Of a stretch of DNA of 19,290 nt, positions 8,401 through 16,600 are shown piece after piece; the stretch's first letter is position 1, and every line of letters starts with the position of its first letter. The stretch lies in NCBI GenBank assembly GCA_018369555.1, contig JAGZCC010000040.1:1-19290 (forward strand), written 5' to 3'. Under the pieces are notes generated by a model. It worked only from the letters and a program-made list of their open reading frames with translations. It was not told the origin of the DNA and ran no database searches. A program made the position numbers and the translations under genes. The stretch comes from Thomasclavelia spiroformis. GTDB lineage: Bacteria; Bacillota_I; Bacilli_A; Erysipelotrichales; Coprobacillaceae.

Positions 8401-11400
8401 ACAAATGAAATATCATAAGCATCAATAATTTTGTTATTATCAATATTTCCTAATGTTGAATATTCCCAATCGTTATCAACTGGTTTTAATCCAACGTAGT
8501 TTTCATAGAATGTTAAGTCATTATCATCAACTGTACCTGAGTTGTTAACATCTCCAACAACCCATGCATTTGTTCCATCTACTTTATATGGAGTAAGTTC
8601 AGAAGCAGAGAAGAATCCACCTTTTGATTTTAATACACTAATTTTTAGATAACGAGCCTTAAGTCCGCTAAATTTCATTTCTTTAATATCTGGATCATCC
8701 ATACTGCTTGAGTATGTCCAATCTCCATTAGCTTTTCCGTCCCAAACTTTTGTATAGTTTACACCGTCTAAACTTGCATAAACATCCATTTGTTGAACAG
8801 TACCGTTACCTTTATTGTCCATACGTGGTTGATAAGTTAACTTATCAAGTTGGTAAGCAGCCCCTAGATCTAATGTCATCATTTGATCTGGAGTTACAGG
8901 ATTTGATGAATGGAACATTGTTCCTGTATCATGATCAAATGCATTTTCTAAATCACCCCAGCTATCTCCATAACTCCATGATGCACTTACATCTGGTACA
9001 TTACGGTATGGGTTATCATTAGTTGTAATAGTAACTAAATCAGACCAATTTGAATAATGTCCATTTTCTGCAACAGTACGTACACGATATGTATGATCAG
9101 TTAAATATGATAATCCATAATGTGTATATTCTGGATTTTTAATATTACGATATACTGTACCATCTACTTCGATATCATAAGTTGCTGCAGTATCTACTGC
9201 ATCCCATCCAACAGTAATTTCTGAATCAGTTTTTGCTTTTTCAGCTAATCCTGCAGGAGCAATTAATGATTCATCTAATACATCTTCACCTAAATCTTGA
9301 GTATTTTCAAATCCTTCAACATTTACAGTGAAATCATATTCAGTAATATCAACTTTATCAGTAGATTTTACATATAATTTTGGTGTTGTTGTTTCTTCTG
9401 TATTTTCATATTTACTTCCTTCACTTGCATAATCTTTAACAATTACAGAAGGATTTTCATTATAGAAATATACATTACCTTCAGCCGCATCATATTCTTC
9501 TTGAGTTGATACAGCTGTAAATTCAACACCTTTACCAGCAACTTTTCCAGTTACTTTAGTAGGTGCTTTTGAAACATTTACTACAAATTCACTAGATCTT
9601 TCTTTTACCATTCCTGGATAATTTCCTACAGCTTTTTCAGCTTTTAAAGTTGCAGTTCCATCTTTAACATCAGAAGTTAATAAAGTTGTACTAGAAGCTC
9701 CACCCAATGTTTTACCATCATCTTCATATGCTTCAAATTGAGTTGAACCATGTGGATAGAATTCAACAATACGTTGTGATCTATCTAGACCATCTTTATT
9801 TGTTTCAGTGATTGCTTCTGGGTTATTATTTTCTGCATACATTGGAATAATTGCACCATTTTTAACAAATACTGGTAATTTCCAGATAGGAGCATCAAAG
9901 TTATTTAATACTTGTCCGCCTCTATATTGTTGTCCAGTGAAATAATCAATCCAAACATCACTTGTACTTGGTAAATAAATATCATTTCTGATATCATTTC
10001 CTTCTGCATCAGCAGCTGTATTTTGATAAATTGGTGCTACTAAGAAATTATCTCCCCACATATATTGGTATTGAGTAGCACTACCTAATGTATAAGCATT
10101 TTCTTCTTCTAAGAACATTGCTCTAATCATTGGTAATCCACCTTCAGCAGTTGCTTCATGTGAAATAGTATTAATATATGGCATTAATTGTGCCTTTAAT
10201 TTTAAGTAAGTTCTGTTAATTGAAGTATTATCTTCACCTAAAGCCCATGGTGATTTTTGATTAGATCCCCATCCATCCATATCTAACATATATGTAGTGA
10301 ATGCTTTCCATTGGAAATCACGTGTTTGAACAGTTTTGTTTTTTCCACCAAAGATACCATCCATGTCACTACCGATATTTGGTTGTCCTGATAAAGATGT
10401 ACCAATATAAGTTGGAATATGGAATCTAATATATTCCCAATTTCCTCCTGATTGATCCCCTGACCAAATACCACCATAACGTTGAGTTCCTGCCCAACCA
10501 TCTAATGTAACAATGTGTGGTTTCATTCCTGATTTAGATGAAATTGCATCATATGCAACACTAATTCCATTTAATGCCATTGAATATCCAGCACCAACCC
10601 ATGCAACGTCAGTTTTTACTGAATGAACTCCAGCTTCAACTTCTTTATAAATATCACGTTCACCTTTTTGTGGGTTACTTGGATCAGCTGGCCATAAATT
10701 AGATTGTGTCCACAAACCAATTTGAACCCCATTTTCATTAGCATAATCACCAAAGTTTTTAAGATTTTCAAGGTCTCCAGCTTGACTATCAGTTTGACCA
10801 TATCCACAACCATATCCATCATTTGGTAAGAACCAGCCAAATGGCATATCATGTGCTTTGTGATCTTCGATAATTTGTTGAGCTGTAGTATCAGCATCAC
10901 CTAATAATGTTTCTTTAGTTCCACCATTATCAGATTGTGATTCTTTATACCATTTATCTCCTAATTTAACAGCTCCGCTAGTTCCTTCTGGTACTTCTAA
11001 CCAGAAATCACGATTGTAGCAGTTTAAGTGTCCTAAATATGAAGCATATTCAGGTTGTTCTGCAGGTTTTCCTGTTAATTCATAGTAATCACCTAAAATA
11101 TCTTTAGTACTATCATCTACAAAATAGTATGCATCAAATCGTTTTTCATTATGAGTAGTAGTAACAGTTTGAGCATCTTTTGAACCAAAATCATATTCCC
11201 CTGGTTTCCATGTATTTCTTACAACACCATATCCGTTTGTTGACCAATAGAATGGATTTGGACTTGCAACTCCTTTATCTACCCAGTTGTTTGTATTAAC
11301 AATTTTAATAGATTTTCCTTTATGTGAGAAACGTCCATTTTGAGTTCCACCACCATAGAAATATTCATCATCATTAGTTTTTAATGTTTGAATTGTACTT

Positions 11401-11930
11401 CCAGATTTATACTTTAATGGAGCTGCTTCTTCCCATACAACTGTTCCATCAACTTTCATTAATTTCATTAATGAATTAGCTTTTTGAATTTCAACTTTAA
11501 TTTTACTAGTTGAAATAATATATGCTGTTTCTGTTTCTGTTAATTCAGGAACAACATTATATTCACTTTGATATTGATCATCTGTTTTATTTGTAATAGT
11601 AGCAGTATGATCTTTACTATTTGGATCCGGATAGTCTTTAAATTCTTCACCTTCTGGAGCCATATACATTCTAAATACATTTTGTTCTAAGAATGTAAAA
11701 CGAATTTTTTCACCTGTTTTAATAGTTAAATCAACTTTATTCCCATCTACTGACGCTGATGTAACTGCACCTAATACATTATAACCTGCTTCATCAACCT
11801 CTAATGTACTGATTTGATCATTTAGTACATTTTTAGCTGATAAACCAATAGTAGTTGTACTAATTGTTGAAAGCGACATCATTGCAGCTAATGACCAAAC
11901 ACTAATTTTGTGAAATGTCTTTTTATTCAT
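5466..11930 (-). CDS. Giant cell-wall GH31 glycosidase with CBM32, dockerin, cohesin-like and FIVAR modules
   Basis: Secreted surface alpha-glycosidase of 2154 residues. The start is set at the ATG at 11930 (AAAGGGG 7 nt before it, then the signal peptide MNKKTFHKISVWSLAAMMS). Modules in order: signal 1-32; galactose-mutarotase-like N-domain about 45-290; GH31 barrel about 291-620 with predicted nucleophile Asp441 (SVKTDVAW) and acid/base Asp492 (WSGDQSGG); beta domains with YEDDGKT (735-741, DUF5110-like) to about 790; FN3 about 890-972; F5/8C about 975-1118; type I dockerin 1124-1185; cohesin-like 1193-1325; F5/8C-like 1338-1498; Big_2 1502-1593; FIVAR 1597-1661; F5/8C 1670-1820; four FIVAR 1830-2100; anchor 2121-2154 (AIATGD, hydrophobic stretch, KRRKKSK). 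The nucleophile motif is not the W-x-D-M-N-E of alpha-glucosidases. With CBM32 and dockerin modules it recalls the GH31 alpha-N-acetylgalactosaminidase group, which is an inferred specificity. It probably trims host O-glycans at the cell surface. Confidence 0.9.
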   Translation of the reverse strand: MNKKTFHKISVWSLAAMMSLSTISTTTIGLSAKNVLNDQISTLEVDEAGYNVLGAVTSASVDGNKVDLTIKTGEKIRFTFLEQNVFRMYMAPEGEEFKDYPDPNSKDHTATITNKTDDQYQSEYNVVPELTETETAYIISTSKIKVEIQKANSLMKLMKVDGTVVWEEAAPLKYKSGSTIQTLKTNDDEYFYGGGTQNGRFSHKGKSIKIVNTNNWVDKGVASPNPFYWSTNGYGVVRNTWKPGEYDFGSKDAQTVTTTHNEKRFDAYYFVDDSTKDILGDYYELTGKPAEQPEYASYLGHLNCYNRDFWLEVPEGTSGAVKLGDKWYKESQSDNGGTKETLLGDADTTAQQIIEDHKAHDMPFGWFLPNDGYGCGYGQTDSQAGDLENLKNFGDYANENGVQIGLWTQSNLWPADPSNPQKGERDIYKEVEAGVHSVKTDVAWVGAGYSMALNGISVAYDAISSKSGMKPHIVTLDGWAGTQRYGGIWSGDQSGGNWEYIRFHIPTYIGTSLSGQPNIGSDMDGIFGGKNKTVQTRDFQWKAFTTYMLDMDGWGSNQKSPWALGEDNTSINRTYLKLKAQLMPYINTISHEATAEGGLPMIRAMFLEEENAYTLGSATQYQYMWGDNFLVAPIYQNTAADAEGNDIRNDIYLPSTSDVWIDYFTGQQYRGGQVLNNFDAPIWKLPVFVKNGAIIPMYAENNNPEAITETNKDGLDRSQRIVEFYPHGSTQFEAYEDDGKTLGGASSTTLLTSDVKDGTATLKAEKAVGNYPGMVKERSSEFVVNVSKAPTKVTGKVAGKGVEFTAVSTQEEYDAAEGNVYFYNENPSVIVKDYASEGSKYENTEETTTPKLYVKSTDKVDITEYDFTVNVEGFENTQDLGEDVLDESLIAPAGLAEKAKTDSEITVGWDAVDTAATYDIEVDGTVYRNIKNPEYTHYGLSYLTDHTYRVRTVAENGHYSNWSDLVTITTNDNPYRNVPDVSASWSYGDSWGDLENAFDHDTGTMFHSSNPVTPDQMMTLDLGAAYQLDKLTYQPRMDNKGNGTVQQMDVYASLDGVNYTKVWDGKANGDWTYSSSMDDPDIKEMKFSGLKARYLKISVLKSKGGFFSASELTPYKVDGTNAWVVGDVNNSGTVDDNDLTFYENYVGLKPVDNDWEYSTLGNIDNNKIIDAYDISFVASMLGEKITNAKQGVEGKIEIIPSKTDIKAGDEVTLNYYGIGLKNVNAFSVEMPVDTDLFEVTNFGSASLSTVFMRNFSKTRFHNDGSVDNYVCFTNVGNQELLNGTGSLAKVTIRANEDFTWDTKATQAIVVGQDLSKADALIDITQEPTAPETKNVLGLNDIKSITFDNDKKQGMTGSELWQQSNWKEILFDGKTSGDMAEFKWYFPEKDIAEEVKLPTDMNFTFNKAEPLKTIKVYNREKSNGHVTSIKATAYAGDTAYDLGTIDKGQDVFEFTVPAEATNIDRVVITPLTSTGTATGTQTGSETNRMLSLREIEFETDSAVKATGIEFTKDSADSVYTGAIAEVSAVVTPNNATNPFYEITSSDENIAKVIKIPMEDKYIYAVQGIKEGTVTLTATSKDGQFTATKEFTVTQGVDSSVLQGEIDKFEDLYENLYTVESYAKVEELVNEAKELIASDDATQDAVDKITIDIVNAMKELEFKGSNTDQPSSQNLIPQNTLKRYDESSMSAYEKEDASYTIDGKTDTIWHSNYSSSYKLPQYVTIDLGAVYDLEQVNMLPRQNNRNGHITHYRIEVSTDGTTFTPVVEGYLPHDGNSLDNPGEEKEIKFDTTKAQYVRFIAIESLGDRNNAYASIAELNFYGTTESGEVETVNKAALEAAVTTANALKEQGALNNVIPAVVAEFNAALAEAEGILADSNADQATVDASFFRLATAIQMVDFVKGDKTELIKLVEEYSKLEENNYTTASWEVFKGALDAAIAVRDDENALEYEVKEALNNLKDGYAQLVVVADKTALQAMVDKVNGLDEKLYTEASWAKLADPMAKANEVLANKDATQDEVNAAYEALVRAYLELRLIPNKDLLEDLINKAQSFEAANYTADSYANLRSALLVAQSTLANESADEAAVKAAVEGLQASIDALVPVSADNNVASGDKVNAGDKTAIATGDSTSMLSSIAGLALASIAMFGAKRRKKSK

Positions 11931-11971
11931 CTTAGTTCCCCTTTCTCTAAATACCATGAATTTACATTCCT

Positions 11972-11980
11972 CTTATAGCA
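11972..11980 (-). promoter_or_regulatory. Candidate extended -10 of the GH31 promoter
   Basis: TGCTATAAG on the minus strand matches an extended -10 (TG-n-TATAAT with one mismatch). No good -35 is present; the expected place is an A-run. Predicted start near 11965 gives a leader of about 35 nt that includes the AAAGGGG site. Other weak boxes exist further upstream. Confidence 0.3.
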
Positions 11981-12033
11981 TAGATCTATAACAATTTTTT
12001 TATTTATAACATCTCCTTTCTTATAATAGATTT

Positions 12034-12052
12034 AAGTATCTCATAGATACTT
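12034..12052. promoter_or_regulatory. Perfect 8+8 bp dyad upstream of the GH31 gene
   Basis: AAGTATCT-CAT-AGATACTT is a perfect inverted repeat with a 3-nt centre, about 105 bp before the GH31 start codon and 55-70 bp upstream of the candidate -10. It has no T-run, so it looks like an operator or activator site rather than a terminator. Confidence 0.4.
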
Positions 12053-12079
12053 ATTACATAAACTTTTATCAATAGAAAA

Positions 12080-12115
12080 GTGATACCTCAGTTCACTGCT
12101 ATTATCTTAACAGCA
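12080..12115. promoter_or_regulatory. Two further dyads upstream of the GH31 gene
   Basis: GTGATACCTCAGTTCAC (12080-12096) has matching GTGA/TCAC ends. Directly next to it, TGCTATTA-TCT-TAACAGCA (12097-12115) pairs 7 of 8 positions, with the eighth as G-U on the minus strand. The clustering with the dyad at 12034-12052 suggests a compact regulatory region. A repressor or activator is not identifiable from the sequence. Confidence 0.25.
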
Positions 12116-12144
12116 AACCGATGTCGATAATTGCACGCCTCAAA

Positions 12145-12158
12145 TGTAACGGGTTTCA
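12145..12158. promoter_or_regulatory. cre-like site candidate
   Basis: TGTAACGGGTTTCA fits the catabolite-responsive consensus TGWNANCGNTNNCA at all fixed positions but one; the mismatch is in the important central CG. It lies about 215 bp upstream of the GH31 start in a locally GC-richer patch. Carbon catabolite control of a glycosidase would make sense, but the central mismatch keeps this weak. Confidence 0.22.
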
Positions 12159-12159
12159 T

Positions 12160-12526
12160 TATCCTATATAATAATATATTAAAACTAGTGAATAGTATTT
12201 AAAATTTTTAAAAATTAATTTGCACTTTTGCATAATTTTTATTTATTATATTTTAATCATACATATTATTGATAAATTATTTTCTTTAAATAATTGATAA
12301 TTTTTTATAAAATATTCAAAAAACTATTTGAGCCCCCTATCAAGCAGATAGAATAAATAATTAAAATTATATGTGTGTCTCTAATCGTTTACTGACAGGA
12401 ATTTTTTATGTTTAATGTAGTAGTCTGCTTCATATTTAAATATTCTCCTATTTTCAGGTATTTGATGTTGATTAGAGTTTTTTCCATTTTATGCTTTACT
12501 TCTTACTTCATATAGAATCTTCTTCT
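12160..12526. other. Gene-free AT-rich stretch
   Basis: No open frame with coding character or ribosome binding site was found on either strand. The only structure seen is a distant 8-bp inverted repeat, CTCTAATC (12379-12386) and GATTAGAG (12470-12477). It may include unrecognisable remains of the insertion sequences that follow. Confidence 0.4.
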
Positions 12527-12700
12527 TTAATATTTTACATAAGTATAATATCGAATCCATTCATTAATTCCCTGCACTAATTCTCCCTTTATATCATAAT
12601 AATGCTTACCATAATAATACATGCTTTGTTTCATATTATTTTCTTTAAGCATATATACGAAAATTGAACCTATATATTGATAACCATAATCTGCACTATA
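12527..12700 (-). pseudogene. Relic A: C-terminal piece of an IS3-family transposase (OrfB)
   Basis: Reading the minus strand from 12700 to the stop at 12527 gives 57 codons. They begin YSADYGYQY, which aligns with the conserved HSDxGxQYTS motif around the second catalytic Asp of the IS3-family DDE integrase. They go on with VYMLKENNMKQSM, the usual stretch before S-R-x-G, and end with GINEWIRYY, close to the I-N-E-Y-I-x-Y-Y-N motif near the C-terminus. The segment between (S-R-x-G-N to the third catalytic residue) is degraded or deleted, and there is no start codon. It is inactive. It abuts relic B head to head. Confidence 0.6.
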
Positions 12701-12725
12701 TAAAATTCAGTATAGTGTAGATTAT
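12686..12725. repeat. Inverted repeat at the head-to-head junction of two transposase relics
   Basis: ATAATCTGCACTATA (12686-12700) and TATAGTGTAGATTAT (12711-12725) pair at 14 of 15 positions around a 10-nt centre. Each arm encodes the same protein motif (Y-S-x-D-Y, from HSD-x-G) outward in opposite directions, so the palindrome is made of homologous transposase codons. Confidence 0.75.
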
Positions 12726-12976
12726 CGAAACAAGTTTAAAAATGAAGATATTGAAAAAACATTTAATACTACTAAATCACTAAATACTAAAGGATCTCCG
12801 TACGATGAGAAGTAACATATGAAATTATTAAAACAGAATTTGCATTTAATAAAAAATCTAAACGTTTAGAAGAACTAGAACAGACATTATTTGATTATGT
12901 AGAGTGGTATAACAATATCAGGGTACATGATTCACTTGGTTATAAAACACTAGTTAAATTCAGAATATTCTTATAG
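12705..12976 (+). pseudogene. Relic B: C-terminal part of a second IS3-family transposase, frameshifted
   Basis: Plus-strand codons from 12705 read IQYSVDYRNKFKNEDIEKTF and then SLNTKGSPYD, the HSDxG...L-S-T-K-G-x-P-Y-D-N block of IS3-family OrfB, and hit a stop at 12813. In the next frame the protein resumes at 12809 with EVTYEIIKTEF, FDYVEWYNNIRVHDSLGYKT and VKFR, ending at the stop at 12974-12976. About ten bases have been lost just after PYD, which removes the N-A-V segment and breaks the frame. The first half of the gene is absent. Four nt after the stop, TGTCCAAAAAGTGTTGACA (12981-12999) resembles an IS3-family right terminal repeat. This is clearly a dead copy. Confidence 0.8.
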
Positions 12977-13130
12977 AAATTGTCCAAAAAGTGTTGACAA
13001 TCTAAAATCTATATTCACGAAAAATAACAGTGTGAGTACTGACAAAGGATATGACTACAAAATTACTTTTAGAATATATAAAAATAGCTAAAAAATGAAG
13101 CGAACCATATAAATCATTAATATTGCATTT

Positions 13131-13355
13131 AGTATAGATCAGCAGTTTACAAGTAAGGAATATCAAAAAATAACAGAAAGAACACAAAAATTTATTCATA
13201 AAAAGAAACATCGTGGGATGATCCATGTATAAAATCATTTCATGTACTAAAAAACAGATTAAAGATAACGGATTACAGAAGGCATATAAACTGGTATTTG
13301 AATATATCGAAACAGTTTACAATACAGTAAAATCCATAGTAAATGTAACTTTTTA
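13131..13355 (+). pseudogene. Relic C: degraded fragment of a third IS3-family transposase
   Basis: Plus-strand codons from about 13131 read SIDQQFTSKEYQKITE, matching HSDQGxQFTSxxYxxx of IS3-family OrfB, and stop at 13230. A frame change leads into DDPCIKSFHVLKN (from 13217), matching W-D-N-A-x-I-E-S-F-H. After another shift comes AYKLVFEYIETVYNTVKS, matching the Y-x-x-x-F-x-Y-I-E-x-F-Y-N-x-x-R block near the C-terminus. At least two frameshifts and a stop are present, and the N-terminal half is missing. It is of a different subgroup from relic B by its motif wording, so a separate insertion event is likely. Confidence 0.7.
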
Positions 13356-13485
13356 AACCCAACAACCGCCTTATTAATACCAATTCAATTAGCTAAAGAA
13401 CTAGTACAACTACCACCATTCAAATAATTATTTATATATCAATTTTTAATTATTTAAAATATTTACTTTTTCTTCCCAAATGAAA

Positions 13486-13536
13486 AACCTCCTAATAAAC
13501 AGTACTTTAATTATTTATACTGTCTACTAGAAGGTT
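13486..13536 (-). terminator. Large 19-bp hairpin: GH36-like gene terminator or IS end
   Basis: Arms 13486-13504 and 13518-13536 flank a 13-nt loop. As minus-strand RNA all 19 positions pair, 16 Watson-Crick and three G-U; as plus-strand RNA the same three become mismatches. On the minus strand the stem is followed by a T-rich TTTTTCATTT. It lies 134 nt downstream of the GH36-like stop codon and is the only good terminator candidate there. The descending arm contains AGGAGG, so it could also be the left end of an IS3-type element with a hidden ribosome binding site. Confidence 0.6.
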
Positions 13537-13669
13537 ATTATGTCATTAACAACTTCAACTAAAGTTTTAATTATTTTACCTATCTACTCTATGAGTGCAT
13601 AAATTCCCACTAAATTTAGCTCCTAATTTTTACAAACCACGTTAAGGTTTATTGATCAAAAACCTTGAA

Positions 13670-16600
13670 TTATTTAGTTTTTCTTTTTTTGCTTAAATAT
13701 AATCCAGCGATTGATAATCCTGCTAAGGACATCATTGATGTCATTACATTATTATCCCCAGTAGCCACTGCTTTATCTCCAGCTTTTAAATCTTTGATTG
13801 CAGCATTCAATGTAGTATAAGCTTCTTTAACTTGAGCATCAGTAGCATTTTCATTAGTTACGATAGCTTTAGCTTGAGCAATTTCTTCTGCTAATTTAGG
13901 ATTGTTTAAGCTTTCTGCCCTAGTAATTAAATCTTTTAAAGCATCTTTATTGGGTTTTAATCTTAAATTTAAGTATGCTTTAACTAAAGCATCATAAGCA
14001 GTATTTACTTCTTCTTGAGATGATTTATCTTTTCCTAATACTTCAGCAGCTTGATCTAAAGCTACTTTGAATCCTGTCCAAGTATTTGGAAGATATTTAG
14101 CCTCTTCCATTACTTTTACTTGATCATAAAATGCTTGTAATTTAGATTTATCGATTGTTTCAACTTTAACTAAGTTATTGATTGCTTCTTGTAATTTTGT
14201 TTTAGCAACTTCAACATCAACAACTAACGCATTTCCTTCATCTTTGATAGCTTCCTTAGCTTCAGCGATTGCTACTTGTAAAGCTTGATAACTTTCTGTT
14301 GTGTAATCATCAGCTTGATATGTTTCAGCTTTAGCAATCAATTCTTTTAAGCCAGCAACATCCCCTTTGATAAAGCTTAACATTTGTAATGCTTGAGCTA
14401 ATTCATCGAATGCTTTGTCAACTTCTGCTTGTGTAGCATCAACCTTTTTATTAACTGTATTAGCTGCAGTTAAAGATGCTTCGAATTTAGCTTTTACGGC
14501 ATCTACGACATTCTTGTATTGATCATCTTGTTTAGCTTTATTAGCTAATTCGATTGCAATTTCTAATGCTGTTTTATCAACATTTGTTTCTTCGTTGATT
14601 TTTACTAATAATTCACGATGTTTTGTAATTTTATTAACTAACTCTTCTACTTGTGCATCTGATTTAGCGTTTTTATTAGCTAATAATTCTTTTGCAGCTT
14701 CAAGATCTGTTTTAGCTGCTTGGTTATATGCTTCTATTGAAGCAGCTGTATATGTTTTTGTTAAATCTTCATTTACCAATGTTTCTAATCTTGAATAATC
14801 GATTCTTGAAATTGATGGAATTTCAGCTTTAGAACCATAAGCTTCAAATTCAACTATATGATCTGATGTATTTCCATCACGACCATTTACATAAAGTCTA
14901 ATATAACGTGCTTTTACACTATTTTCTAATACAATATCTTTTCCAGCAGCACTTTCTTGATATAGTTTATCTTTACCCGCACCTAATTTATGAACATTAC
15001 CAGTACTATCAGTATTAAATACTACTTCTTCTTCTGTAAAGTTTTGATCTTTGCTTAAAGCAATAACTGTTGGTCCATAAGTACGATTATCTTTAAAATA
15101 ACGTGTTAAATGTAATTTTGTTAAATCATATTCAGCACCTAAATCAAATTCAACATAACGAGAATGATTCTTTCTGTCAGATGTATCTGTTAACTCTAAA
15201 TAATTATCTGTTGTTTTATTACCATCATTAATCATCGTAAATGGACGATCTGATTTTGATGAAATTTCAGTTTTAGTTGTTTCATCATAAGCTCTAACAT
15301 TAACTAAAGCATTAACTTTCGAACTAGCTACATTTCCTTCGGCATTATTGAAGCTTGCTACTTCATCAAAAGCTAAAGCGTGGTCAACAACTGTAATATA
15401 TGCAGTTTCTCCTACTAAACCATCAGCAAATACTAAATCTGCTTTATTTAGTTTTGGATTAAGGTTTTTATCGTTATAAGCTGAACCTACAACTTCACCA
15501 TCAATGTAAAGTTTTAACATTCCATTTACTTCTTTAACAGCAGTAAATTGATGTTCTTTACCGTCTGCAATTAATCCTTTTGTTTCAGAAGTTACAGGAC
15601 GTCCCTCCGTATTACGATCTACTGTTTTTTGTACATATTTTGAGTTAGCTGTTACATCACCCATAGTAAATATCAAATATCCATCATTATCAATACCAAC
15701 ACTATAACTATCTTCTTGACGTAAAATTTCTACACCTTTTGATTCTGTTTTAATAACACCTGTTACTGAGAATCCTTCAGAACCATCAATTGAATATTTA
15801 CTTCCTTTATTTATTGCAGTTCCATCTAATTTACGATTAACTATACTCTGTACTGCATCATTTGTATAATAATCATCTACTTTAGTAGCTGTTGTAGCAT
15901 TACCGACAGTATCTTGCACACCATTTACAACTACTTTAACATCACTTGTATCTTTAACCGCTTTATCTAAAACTAATTCCACAGTTTGACGATCTTCTTT
16001 TAATGTTACATTAGTTACATTGTAACCTTCTACCATAAACATTTCTTTAGAAGGTGTACGTAATGTTTCATTAAATGTAACTTCTAATTTATTTTCATTT
16101 GCATGAATTGATTCAATTTGAGCAGCAAGAATATCTTGTGCACCATATTGCATAATTAATACTTCTTTTGGTTGCAATGTATATGTAATTTCATCATTAT
16201 AGGACAATTTATTATTATTTTGATATTTTGCAACATCACCAATAATTACTTTACCATATACGTCTTTTGTATTTTCACCAACACCAATTAAACGGTCATA
16301 TTTTATTGTGTAAGTTTGTTCTTTGTCAGAAGGATTACGTAATGAAACAATTCCATCACTTCCGTTCCAACAAGAATATCCATAAACATCTCCGTTTTCT
16401 GGTTTTCCACCAAACATCATTGATTTTTGAAGAATATCAAAATTGTCTTCAATCCATTTAGCAGCTTCTGCATTTATATCCCATTTATTATCATCAAACA
16501 TAGAATAACTATAGTAATATTCCCAGAACGCTGTACCTCTTGTACCTAACATAAATAAATGTTCTCTTAATTCTTTATCTGAGAACTTAATATCTGGGCG

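Noticed and set aside
8750..9022. 90-residue plus-strand frame inside the GH31 gene
   Set aside because: Antisense shadow of the F5/8C module; no ribosome binding site or protein-like composition. The same applies to other short frames opposite the two giant genes.
11931..11957. Upstream ATG adding nine residues to the GH31 protein
   Set aside because: MVFRERGTK before the signal peptide is atypical, and AAAGGGG is at better spacing for the ATG at 11930.
13002..13238. 78-residue minus-strand open frame in the relic region
   Set aside because: No convincing ribosome binding site, and it lies antisense to relic C, whose plus-strand codons match transposase motifs.
12527..13355. An intact insertion sequence
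   Set aside because: All three transposase fragments lack the N-terminal half and two contain frameshifts or internal stops; no pair of terminal repeats around a full gene was found.
13644..13666. Small hairpin (AAGGTTT / AAACCTT) just after the GH36-like stop
   Set aside because: A 7-bp stem on the minus strand followed by AACGTGG, with no T-run, so it is not a convincing terminator; the hairpin at 13486-13536 is better.
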